Shown piece by piece: positions 7,922 through 15,400 of a stretch of 36,984 bases of DNA. The notes below the pieces were generated by a model. That model was not told where the DNA came from and did not search any database. It worked only from the letters and a program-made list of their open reading frames with translations. Numbering within the stretch: position 1 is the first letter of the stretch; each line of letters opens with the position of its first letter. The stretch is taken from positions 1-36,984 of IMG/VR virus record IMGVR_UViG_3300031705_000017. One strand, written 5' to 3'. The stretch comes from a virus. The translations under genes were made by a program, and so were the position numbers.

Positions 7922-9697
7922 ATGCTAAAGATTAAAAATATAACCGTACGTAACTTCATGAGTGTTGGCAATGTGACACAGGCTGTGCATTTTGACAACG
8001 CTGGGTTAACACTAGTGTTAGGCAATAACATGGACCTTGGCGGTGATGGTTCTCGTAACGGAACAGGCAAAACAACTATCGTTAACGCATTAAGTTATGC
8101 AATGTACGGCGCAGCATTGTACAATATTAAAAAGGATAACTTAGTAAACAAAACAAACAACAAGGGCATGCTTGTAACATGTGACTTCGAAATGAATGGA
8201 ATTGACTATCGTATTGAGCGTGGTCGTAAAGCCAACGTATTTAAATTCCTTGTTAATAACGTAGATGATAATGCTGAGATTACAGATGAAATGCAAGGCG
8301 AAGGACGTGAGAGTCAGCGTGTAATTGAGCGTGTGCTTGGCATGAGTCACACAATGTTTAAACACATTGTTGCATTGAATACATACACAGAACCGTTTCT
8401 CAGTATGCGAGCAAATGATCAGCGCGAGTTAATTGAACAGCTCCTTGGTATTACAAAGCTAAGTGAAAAGGCTGACGTACTTAAAGAACTTGTTAGGACT
8501 AGCAAAGATAAAATACAACACGAAACATATCGTATTCGCGCGTCCGAGGAAGCAAACGAACACATAGGTAGTACTATCAAAGACCTAGAACGCAGACGTA
8601 GCATTTGGGAACAGAAGCGTACTAAAGATATGCAAAACTTTAAAACCGACTTGTTAAATCTACAACACATTAACGTTGATGATGAACTAGAAGCACACGC
8701 AAAGTTTGAAATATTTCAAAGTAAAAAAACACAAATAGATACTTTAACTGCGGAAATAGCAAGGCTAACTACTAGTAACGAGCGCGAACAGAAACGGTTA
8801 GACAAGGCACAAAACGACCTTAATGCTACGTTGGAACACACATGCTATGCGTGTGGACAAGACTTACATGACGAACAGCATGAGAAGATTGTTGCAGAGA
8901 AAAATGAAATACTAACTGAAAGTAAAGAACATGTTACTGAATATGTTACTAAAATAGAAGAGTATACCATTGCATTAAATGAAATTGGTCCACTTGACAT
9001 TGCACCTAATATGCACTATAATAGTATAAAGGAAGCATACGAACACCAGAACAAATTAAGTGCTACTAGTGCAAACATTGATCGTGCCGTAGATGACATA
9101 AATCCATACGATGATCAAATAATTACATTAAAAAGCACTGGTCTGCAGGTTGTTGACTGGAGTGAGGTAAATAGACTAAACGAACTAAGAGAACATCAGG
9201 AGTTTTTATTGAAACTACTTACAAACAAAGACAGCTTTGTACGTAAGAAAATCATTGAACAAAACTTACAGTTCCTTAACACACGGCTAGAATATTACAT
9301 TACACGATTAGGCCTTCCACATGAAGTACAGTTCCAAAGTGACTTAACTATTACTATTACACAGTTAGGACAGGACTTGGACTTCGACAACTTGTCAAGA
9401 GGCGAGCGTAACAGATTAATACTTGGACTAAGCTGGAGTTTTCGTGATGTGTTTGAAAGTATGAACCATCCTATAAACTTGGTTTGTATCGACGAACTAG
9501 TAGACAGCGGCATGGACACTATTGGTGTCGAGAGTGCATTAGGCGTTCTGAAGAAAATGGAACGTGAACGTCATAAGAACATTTTACTTATTAGTCACAG
9601 AGATGAGCTAGTAGGCAGAGTAGACAATGTATTACAAGTTACAAAAGAGAATGGCTTCACTACATTTAATGTAGAATTGGAAGTCATTGACGCATAG
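7922..9697 (+). CDS. gp46: gp46 recombination endonuclease subunit (Rad50/SbcC-like ATPase)
   Basis: 591 residues (T4 gp46 about 560). Walker A GSRNGTGKTT is at residues 43-52, and a zinc-hook CYAC (C308, C311) sits at the apex of two predicted coiled-coil arms. The ABC signature LSRGERNRL is near 491, Walker B VCIDE ends at D524-E525, and a switch histidine lies in LLISHRDE. The protein is the ATPase that opens and holds DNA ends for gp47. The ATG follows the gp47 stop with no gap. All key residues are intact, so the nuclease is probably functional. Confidence 0.96.
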   Translation: MLKIKNITVRNFMSVGNVTQAVHFDNAGLTLVLGNNMDLGGDGSRNGTGKTTIVNALSYAMYGAALYNIKKDNLVNKTNNKGMLVTCDFEMNGIDYRIERGRKANVFKFLVNNVDDNAEITDEMQGEGRESQRVIERVLGMSHTMFKHIVALNTYTEPFLSMRANDQRELIEQLLGITKLSEKADVLKELVRTSKDKIQHETYRIRASEEANEHIGSTIKDLERRRSIWEQKRTKDMQNFKTDLLNLQHINVDDELEAHAKFEIFQSKKTQIDTLTAEIARLTTSNEREQKRLDKAQNDLNATLEHTCYACGQDLHDEQHEKIVAEKNEILTESKEHVTEYVTKIEEYTIALNEIGPLDIAPNMHYNSIKEAYEHQNKLSATSANIDRAVDDINPYDDQIITLKSTGLQVVDWSEVNRLNELREHQEFLLKLLTNKDSFVRKKIIEQNLQFLNTRLEYYITRLGLPHEVQFQSDLTITITQLGQDLDFDNLSRGERNRLILGLSWSFRDVFESMNHPINLVCIDELVDSGMDTIGVESALGVLKKMERERHKNILLISHRDELVGRVDNVLQVTKENGFTTFNVELEVIDA

Positions 9698-9708
9698 AAG
9701 AATATAAT

Positions 9709-10161
9709 TTGAGCAGTGAAAGCAAAACTAGCAACTGGACTTATAACAATGTAGCAGTTGATGAACTGCCGGTAGATGTTGAAGGGTTTGTATATTTAAT
9801 TACAAACCTTACTAACAACCGTAAGTATATAGGTAAGAAGTTAGCAAGGTTTAAAACAACTAAGCCTCCTCTTAAAGGAAGAAAGAATAAGAGACGAGGC
9901 ACAAAGGAAAGTGATTGGAGGACCTATTGGGGTTCTTCAGATCATTTGAATGCAGATTTATTAATGTTAGGTGAAGAAAGCTTCACTAGAGAAATTATAC
10001 ATTACTGTCCTAGCAGAGGAGTATTAAGTTACTTAGAAGCAAAAGAACAGTTTGATCGTAAAGTTTTAGAATCAGATGATTACTACAACGGTATTATTAA
10101 TGTGAGAGTTGGAAGTTCTAAGATTCTCACAGAGCATTTAAGAAAGGTCGACAAGCTATAG
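9709..10161 (+). CDS. GIY-YIG family nuclease
   Basis: 150 residues from a TTG start; no usable ATG lies upstream of the domain. AGAAG at 9697-9701, seven bases before the TTG, is a fair ribosome site and overlaps the gp46 stop. The GIY-YIG signature appears as VYLITN then RKYIGKK (residues about 28-45), followed by a basic stretch (KPPLKGRKNKRRG), the WRTYWGSS motif and a later glutamate-rich helix (SYLEAKEQFDRKVL). The conserved Tyr, Tyr and Gly of the family are visible. Related small proteins occur in many T4-like phages. Possible roles are host-DNA degradation (as T4 endonuclease II), repair, or homing. It is the last gene of the early operon and borders the unusual non-coding region. 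Confidence 0.8.
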   Translation: MSSESKTSNWTYNNVAVDELPVDVEGFVYLITNLTNNRKYIGKKLARFKTTKPPLKGRKNKRRGTKESDWRTYWGSSDHLNADLLMLGEESFTREIIHYCPSRGVLSYLEAKEQFDRKVLESDDYYNGIINVRVGSSKILTEHLRKVDKL

Positions 10162-10190
10162 CATTTATGTTATGCTGCTAACAAGAAATA

Positions 10191-10252
10191 CACAGACACC
10201 AAGTCAATTCAAGCACAGACACCAAGTCAATTCAAGCACAGACACCAAGTCA
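10191..10252 (+). repeat. 23-bp tandem repeat, about 2.7 copies
   Basis: The unit CACAGACACCAAGTCAATTCAAG (positions 10191-10213; here split only by its coordinates) is repeated exactly at 10214-10236, with a third copy of 16 bases at 10237-10252. It begins 30 bases after the GIY-YIG stop, outside any gene. Exact copies outside coding sequence suggest a protein-binding array or replication-origin iterons; function is not shown. Confidence 0.85.
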
Positions 10253-10269
10253 CGCTAATACAAACACAA

Positions 10270-10291
10270 AATACATTTCTAATACATTTCT
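10270..10291 (+). repeat. 11-bp direct repeat, two copies
   Basis: AATACATTTCT occurs twice in direct succession (10270-10280 and 10281-10291), followed by AATAAAGG, which resembles ribosome sites used elsewhere in this phage (ahead of the portal and core genes). Confidence 0.75.
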
Positions 10292-10298
10292 AATAAAG

Positions 10299-10550
10299 GC
10301 ACCACATGGCTCTGTTTGGTCGGGTTTCTCGACTACACCTTGAGGTTACGTGCTAATTCACGTGATCGGATACTGGTGTGCCCTTGGTCAATGCGCTGGT
10401 CTGACCAACCAAAATGAGTAAGCTCTCCTGACAATTTGGAACTTACGAGTAGCCTTTAGTCGTCGTTATGGCAATAGGTGTTCTTGCGCTGATAAGCAGT
10501 AAGTAAAGAGGTACCGCACAACCGCCTCTTCCGTGTGCTAATACGGTTTT
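10299..10550 (+). ncRNA. Candidate structured RNA of unknown class
   Basis: This 250-base segment is richer in G and C than its surroundings and packed with local complementarity. Seen directly: GGCACCA (10299-10305) against TGG and TGCC (10374-10382) as a closing stem; GTCGGG-TTT-CTCGAC (10319-10333); TTACGTG/CACGTGA around a CTAATT loop (10346-10364); TTGGTCA/TGACCAA (10384-10390 with 10402-10408); GTAAG/CTTAC (10418-10422 with 10442-10446); AAGAGG/CCTCTT (10506-10511 with 10525-10530); CCGTG/TACGG (10531-10546). GCACA at 10516 can also pair with TGTGC at 10534, which together with the AAGAGG stem would be a pseudoknot. No tRNA, tmRNA, RNase P, SRP or ribozyme signature was recognised. It could instead be a long mRNA leader or an origin. 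Strand is assumed to match the flanking genes. Confidence 0.5.
10306..10356 (+). CDS. Possible 16-residue leader peptide
   Basis: ATG at 10306 to TAA at 10354-10356, encoding MALFGRVSRLHLEVTC. The AATAAAGG just before it (AAAGG six bases upstream) is the same kind of ribosome site used by the portal and core genes. It overlaps the first hairpins of the RNA candidate, so translation would change the folding, as in attenuators. So short an open frame can occur by chance; the ribosome site is the only positive evidence. Confidence 0.25.
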   Translation: MALFGRVSRLHLEVTC

Positions 10551-10573
10551 ACTATAACGAGTGGGTAACTTTG

Positions 10574-10642
10574 ATGGGAAATGTTCTGACATTTTTATTG
10601 AAATTATTTTGCATTTGGCTTTATAAAGCTAAGTGTGAATAA
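10574..10642 (+). CDS. Possible 22-residue hydrophobic micropeptide
   Basis: ATG at 10574 to TAA at 10640-10642 gives a peptide with a hydrophobic centre (VLTFLLKLFCIWLY) and basic end (KAKCE), which would fit a single short membrane segment. The upstream GAGTGGG is a poor ribosome site. It lies between the RNA candidate and the orphan gene at 10819. It may be chance. Confidence 0.15.
   Translation: MGNVLTFLLKLFCIWLYKAKCE
10598..10627 (+). promoter_or_regulatory. Possible sigma-70 promoter ahead of the orphan gene
   Basis: TTGAAA at 10598-10603 and TATAAA at 10622-10627 with an 18-base spacer, each one mismatch from consensus. The second box lies inside the palindrome GCTTTATAAAGC (10619-10630). 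It could drive the 10819 gene with a leader of nearly 190 bases. A weaker late-type motif, ATAAATAT, lies at 10675-10682. Confidence 0.4.
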
Positions 10643-10658
10643 CAAATCAAGGAAATAG

Positions 10659-10712
10659 TAACTAATATATAATCATAAATATAATTACTATGTTGTATAT
10701 CACTATTAGTTA
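10659..10712. repeat. 9-bp perfect inverted repeat
   Basis: TAACTAATA (10659-10667) and TATTAGTTA (10704-10712) are exact reverse complements, 36 bases apart in very AT-rich DNA. They could be a long stem in the leader of the downstream gene or a paired protein site. Confidence 0.5.
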
Positions 10713-10747
10713 ATCTTAAGTATAAGAGTTCTAAAAATAACATTGAA

Positions 10748-10791
10748 GTAATGCTTTAGCATTACGAAGATGATGATGTCGTAAGACATCG
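10748..10791 (+). promoter_or_regulatory. Two tandem leader hairpins
   Basis: GTAATGC-TTTA-GCATTAC (10748-10765, perfect 7-bp stem) is followed by GATGTC-GTAA-GACATC (10775-10790, perfect 6-bp stem with a GNRA loop). Neither has a T-run, so they are not classic terminators. They sit 28 bases before the ATG at 10819 and probably shape, protect or regulate that mRNA. Confidence 0.55.
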
Positions 10792-10818
10792 ATATACTAA
10801 ACAATATATAATCTTAAT

Positions 10819-11274
10819 ATGAAATGGACAGCTATGACTTTTGAAGAGTTCTGTATAAAATTTGTCGAGTGGACTATAAGAGATGTAGAAGCAAAAAAAC
10901 TTGATGGCTTTGCTGTATGTCCATTTGCCCGTAAGGCTAGAATAACTAATGCAATTCAGTTTATGGATTGCAGAGATAATAACTTAGATAGTTATAGAGC
11001 ATTTGATAGAACTAAATTTGAAATTGGCATTGCGTGGGTAGATGGTAATAATATAGTAGATGTACAGACTGTACTTGACGTCTTGTCAAGCGAACATCCA
11101 GAACTACTATACTTTACTAGTACACCAGAATCTGGGCATTTTGTTCAAAACTTTACTAATTGTGTGTTTATACAATCACGAGAGGACATAATGGAAAAGA
11201 GAGCAGTAATGCAAAAGACCAGCTATTACGACAGCTGGCCTAAAGCTTACTTAGATAGTATTACTTCCGTGTAA
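10819..11274 (+). CDS. Uncharacterised protein with CPFA motif
   Basis: 151 residues, soluble, no signal peptide or membrane segment. Notable features are FEEFCIKFVEWTIRDVEA at the start, then GFAVCPFARKARI (residues 31-43), CRDNN, a central beta/alpha part (FEIGIAWVDG, LLYFTSTPESGHFV) and NFTNCVFIQSREDIMEKRAV. The tryptophan-led helix followed by a CPFA motif faintly recalls the DUF1415 family (WLxxxVxGLNLCPFA), but the rest does not align by eye. There is no clear ribosome site at the ATG of 10819; an in-frame ATG at 10834 has a weak one. The gene stands alone between a non-coding region and convergent tail genes, so context gives no function. Confidence 0.65.
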   Translation: MKWTAMTFEEFCIKFVEWTIRDVEAKKLDGFAVCPFARKARITNAIQFMDCRDNNLDSYRAFDRTKFEIGIAWVDGNNIVDVQTVLDVLSSEHPELLYFTSTPESGHFVQNFTNCVFIQSREDIMEKRAVMQKTSYYDSWPKAYLDSITSV

Positions 11275-11290
11275 CACATTATCGTGTTTT
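11273..11290. terminator. Weak bidirectional terminator between convergent genes
   Basis: AACAC (11273-11277) pairs with GTGTT (11284-11288) around a six-base loop and is followed by TT on the plus strand and preceded by a short A/T run. It spans the two convergent stops, which are only four bases apart. The stem is short, so the call is tentative. Confidence 0.35.
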
Positions 11291-11509
11291 AGCTGCTTTT
11301 GCAGCCGCGTTAGATTCTTCTTTGTTTTTGTTTAATCGTTCTACAAATAATGCCAACGCATCAACAGGCATTGTCATTATTTCATTGTATGAAACTAAAC
11401 CTCCCGATTTGATAACTAAATCAAAATAGCTAGACTCTGTTGCTTTTAAGTCATTGTTGTAACGTTCAACAATTTCATATATTTCACTGGGTTGTCGAGA
11501 CGCTATCAA
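11279..11509 (-). CDS. Small protein coupled to the gp26-like gene (possible tail assembly chaperone)
   Basis: 76 residues, mostly helical, charged C-terminus (LNKNKEESNAAAKAAKTR). The ATG at 11509 overlaps the end of the gp26-like gene by four bases (ATGA), so they are translated together. No known motif was recognised. Small proteins encoded with a larger partner beside the tape-measure gene often act as tail assembly chaperones; here the pair lies next to the tape-measure-like genes but on the other strand. That role is an inference from position only. Confidence 0.6.
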   Translation of the reverse strand: MIASRQPSEIYEIVERYNNDLKATESSYFDLVIKSGGLVSYNEIMTMPVDALALFVERLNKNKEESNAAAKAAKTR

Positions 11510-12336
11510 CCCGCGAAAAAATTTGCAAGATCCAAGTCAATGGTAGTTTCCCACTCGTGTCCACAATCTTGGCATTTTGCGTTAAACGATGTATCAATTT
11601 GATTGTCGCTTAGATCTTCTACGCATGTCTTAATTAAATCATAATCAGACTTTGTAATTGACTGTAACCATTCTAGTATAGTAGCATAGTCAACAGTTGC
11701 TTCTGACTCAGGCGCAGTAACACTAGTAATTGAGTTAGCAATCAACTTCACTGTAATGTCTGCAATTTCAATAAACGTTTCACCAAATCTACGTTGGCGT
11801 TCTTCGTCATCTAATTCAGCGTCACTCAAGTTCTCAATTAACTTTTGTTGCTTAATACGCTGTAGTTGAAGCCTAGTGCGATCGTATAAGTTATACGGCT
11901 TGCACGAAAGGTTAAACCCGTTGTCAAAATTAACCTCGTTTGAGCTCTCATTTAATGTTACAGTACCTAGTAACGCATTGGTACTGATGCTTAATTGGTT
12001 CATGTGATCGCATTTTGGACATTTTATATCAACATCAATTGCTTCACCGTAACTTGCTTGTCTAATAGCAATTAGTACAACCATTAGATCATTCACTGGC
12101 ATTTCGTGTGGATCTCCGATACCTGGCGCACAACTTTTAATTAAACTAAAAGTAGCTTCACCGTTGAACAATGCATCTGGTGTCTTAGATACAAGTTCAT
12201 CTCTTGCTGTCATACTGTATACAGCAAGTTCACCGTCTACACTTAATGTTGGCTTTGTATTATAATACCTGCCGCCACTTGGCAGTGCAACATATAACGC
12301 AGGCTTTCTATATGCCTGAATAAGAGGATTTGTCAT
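11506..12336 (-). CDS. gp26: gp26-like baseplate hub/assembly protein with zinc ribbon
   Basis: 276 residues from the ATG at 12336, chosen over 12348 because GGAG lies seven to ten bases upstream of it. The N-terminus has LPSGGRYY, then VYSMTARDE, and the middle has DLMVVLIAIRQASYG followed by VDIKCPKCDHMNQ (C106, C109); a second pair CQDCGHEW (C255, C258) closes the protein. This order is that of the T4 base-plate protein family represented by gp26 (T4: 208 residues). Four cysteines could hold one zinc ion. In T4 gp26 takes part in hub assembly. Expressed from its own late promoter at 12370-12377, which interlocks with the promoter of the tape-measure genes. Confidence 0.72.
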   Translation of the reverse strand: MTNPLIQAYRKPALYVALPSGGRYYNTKPTLSVDGELAVYSMTARDELVSKTPDALFNGEATFSLIKSCAPGIGDPHEMPVNDLMVVLIAIRQASYGEAIDVDIKCPKCDHMNQLSISTNALLGTVTLNESSNEVNFDNGFNLSCKPYNLYDRTRLQLQRIKQQKLIENLSDAELDDEERQRRFGETFIEIADITVKLIANSITSVTAPESEATVDYATILEWLQSITKSDYDLIKTCVEDLSDNQIDTSFNAKCQDCGHEWETTIDLDLANFFAG

Positions 12337-12346
12337 TTTTTTCTCC

Positions 12347-12354
12347 ATAAATAC
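12347..12354 (+). promoter_or_regulatory. Late promoter for the tape-measure-like genes
   Basis: ATAAATAC, an exact match to the late core seen at 5931, 18615, 24520 and 27613. The gene it would serve starts at 12411, and RNA would begin near 12360. The motif overlaps the 5' untranslated region and near-start of the leftward gp26-like gene. Confidence 0.6.
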
Positions 12355-12369
12355 TGTAGTAGTATAAGT

Positions 12370-12377
12370 GTATTTAT
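12370..12377 (-). promoter_or_regulatory. Late promoter for the gp26-like gene
   Basis: On the minus strand it reads TTGATAAATAC. RNA would begin near 12363 and run left, giving a leader of about 27 bases to the ATG at 12336. It faces the plus-strand late motif at 12347-12354. Confidence 0.6.
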
Positions 12378-12410
12378 CAAATTAAAATACCAGTTAATTG
12401 CAAGGAAACC

Positions 12411-15400
12411 ATGGATCAAGAACTAATACAGCAGGCAATACAGCAAATTCACGCACAATATCCGTGGGCCAGCGAAGATACAGTACAACGAATCGCACAA
12501 TTGAGCAGAAGCAGCAGCATCAAGACTACTGCATTAGCTGTTGCAATACAGCAAGTAGCAGGCGCCGCTGATGCAAAGCAACTAGAAACCTACATAAAAA
12601 ATGCAACACAAGATTTAAATCGAAGTTTAGCAGATTCTAACAGAACAACTAATGCAATTGACAAGCACACACGTAACTTGGGCAGCAGTTTAATGTCCAA
12701 ATCAAGCGGACTTGAAAATATGACCGAGCTTGCTTCGGCTGGATCAGAGGCAATGAACGCAGCTGCGCATGGATTAACAGACATGTTACCAGGAAGAGCA
12801 AAAGCATTTAAGTGGGCCGCTACGTCCACTACAGGAGCAGCAGTTGCTTTAACAGGCATTGCAGCAGTGTTTGCTAAACTAATTAGTAGCCAAGAAAAAC
12901 AATTACGAGCAATGATTGACTTAGGCGTTGTAATGGGAGACGTTGATAATTATACAGAAATGCGTGGACAAGCAGCCGCATTTGGTATGTCTCTTGGTGA
13001 TTATCAAGCAATATTACAACAGACAGGTGCAGTTATAACATCAACATCTGGAAGCATGATTGAAGGATCAGGTCGCATGTTTAGATTCTTAACTGATGAT
13101 AACATGGTAAAAAGTGTTAAGAACTTTGGATACACACCAAAGGAAACCGCGGCATTGTTAGCAGATGAGACCGCGCAATTGTTTGCTTTAAACGAAATTA
13201 ACACACTTGGAGCAGTAGAACAGAAAAAAGTAATTAATAGTTTCGAGGGCGCTAACCAAATGGGTTTATACTTAGCAGACACGCTTGGTGTTCAGCGTTC
13301 AGCTATGTTAGCATCGAGGCAGCTACTGAGAGAAAATCAAGACTATCAGTTAGCATTTGTACAAAATACAAAATATTTAAACGAAACATTCGGTGATGGC
13401 GCTGCAGCAAGAAGCAGAGAAGGCGCAGATTTCCTAATGATGCTAGCGTCTGGCACAATGGGAGACACGTTTGCAGGACAACTAGCTGATGTAATAGCAG
13501 GCACTACTGCTGATATACAGTTTGATCGTAGTGCAGTTAACAACATGCTTGATCCACAATTTACAGAAATGCTACAAGGACTTGGACCTAGTGTATTCCA
13601 AGGAGTAGTAAAATTAATAGAAGACAATGCAATTGGTTCAATAAAAACTCCAGAAGATATGGCAACAAGATACACTGAAATACTTAAACTTATAAAAGGT
13701 TCATCTGCATTGTTAGGTACAAGCTCATTTGCAGATGATGTAAACATGGCTATTGCTACAGCAACAACAGTGCCTCTTGCGTTTCTAGAAGGAACTGCGG
13801 TTGAAATAAAAGCACGACTCGAAGCCGCACAATCAAAAGTTGATGGCGCAGACGACAGTATAGAAATAGTAGGATCTGTGTCTAAGGCATTCATGCAAGG
13901 ACTGCACACTGTAACGCCAGGATTTAGTTCAATGGGAACTGTAATGACTGTTATGGAAAATTCAGTTGGCACTTTCACAGATTTCTGGTTAGATGTATTT
14001 GGATCAGGCAGCAGCAGTTCAATGACAGACGTCATGACAGACTTTCAACGAGATTCAGCAAACGCTTACCTAGCAGCCCCTGGTTTTAACGTCAATGATA
14101 ATTTGCCTATTCGTACAAACACATCTGTTAGTGGAACACTGACAGTGGAACAAGCAACAACTAGTGTCAGTTCCATTACTGATATAGTAAATAAAGCACA
14201 ACAAGAACATGATTCTCTTGTGGATCAATTGAATAACTTCGAAGACGGCAGAGAAGTAGATCAAGTACAGGTAGAATTACTTAAACAAAATATAATAGAT
14301 GCCAGAGCAAAGCTACAAACTATTAGGTTAGACGAATTTGCAAAATCTAAAAGCAGAGAAACATTAATAAAAGACTTAATGGAAACAGGCTATAACATAC
14401 ACAGCGATATTAGATCAATTGCGTTAGAAAACAAACGTAACGACTTAGTTGACATTGAGGCTGCAATAGAAAAAGCAAAGATTGAAGGCGAAACAGCTAC
14501 AGTTACCGCGCTAGAACAAGAAAGAACACAAGCACAAACTATAGTAAGCGATGCTATACTTAAAGTTACTGAACTAGAAAAGAAAGCAGAAGAAAATCAA
14601 TTAGAACAAGATTCAGCAGCTGAAGCTGCAATATTAGCACAACAACGATTCAGAGATCAACACATTGCAATTGATATATTAAAAGAACAACTAACAGCCG
14701 CAAATGATCCAGATAAGTCGGCGTATGTAGCATTGGAAAATGTGCTAATTGCAAATAATGTGCTCTTAACTCAAAAGCAAGCGGCATTAAATGATGCATT
14801 AGTAGTGCTCAATCAGACTAAAAATCAAACACCTGCTACTGTAACAACTAGTAGTAATTTCGAAGCAGGCGCATCATTGCAAGGTGTAATGTTAGCTGAA
14901 CTTACTAAACAAGGAATAACTGATCCAACAGCACAAGCTAATATACTAGCTATGATACAAGGTGAATCAGGTTGGCAAATGCAATCAGAACGCAGTTATA
15001 AAAACACAGACAACGATAGAATTCGATCAGCAATGGGTAACAGAGTACAACATCTTAATGAGTTTCAGCTTACACAGTTAAAGCAAAACGACCGCGAGTT
15101 TTTTGATGTAGTATACAGCAATATAGGCGGATATGATTACAGAGGACGAGGTTTTATTCAACTTACTGGTGAACAGAATTATAAATTAGTAGGTGAGATG
15201 ATTGGTCAGGATTTACTTGGCAATCCAGATTTAATGAATACTCCGGAAATTGCCGCCCAGGCAAGTGCTGCATACTTTAATCTCCCATGGTGGCAAAAAT
15301 ATCAAGATAATCTCGATAACATGTATACAGCATACAAAGTTGTATATGGAATAGACCCTAGAGACATGGCGCCAGGCGCAGCACAGGATATGAGATTAAC

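Noticed and set aside
10191-10252. CRISPR array
   Set aside because: The repeats are directly adjacent with no spacers and no cas genes lie nearby.
10299-10550. Group I intron next to a GIY-YIG nuclease
   Set aside because: CGACTA (10329) and TAGTCG (10458) could pass for the P7 pair, but the P4-P6 core is not seen upstream, and the flanks do not form two halves of one gene.
10162-10818. tRNA or tmRNA gene
   Set aside because: No T-arm GGTTCGA-type sequence, no acceptor stem, no tmRNA start or tag with alanine-rich end was found.
13346-14035. Minus-strand open frame inside the first tape-measure-like gene
   Set aside because: It lies wholly inside a well-supported gene, lacks a ribosome site and has no recognisable protein features.
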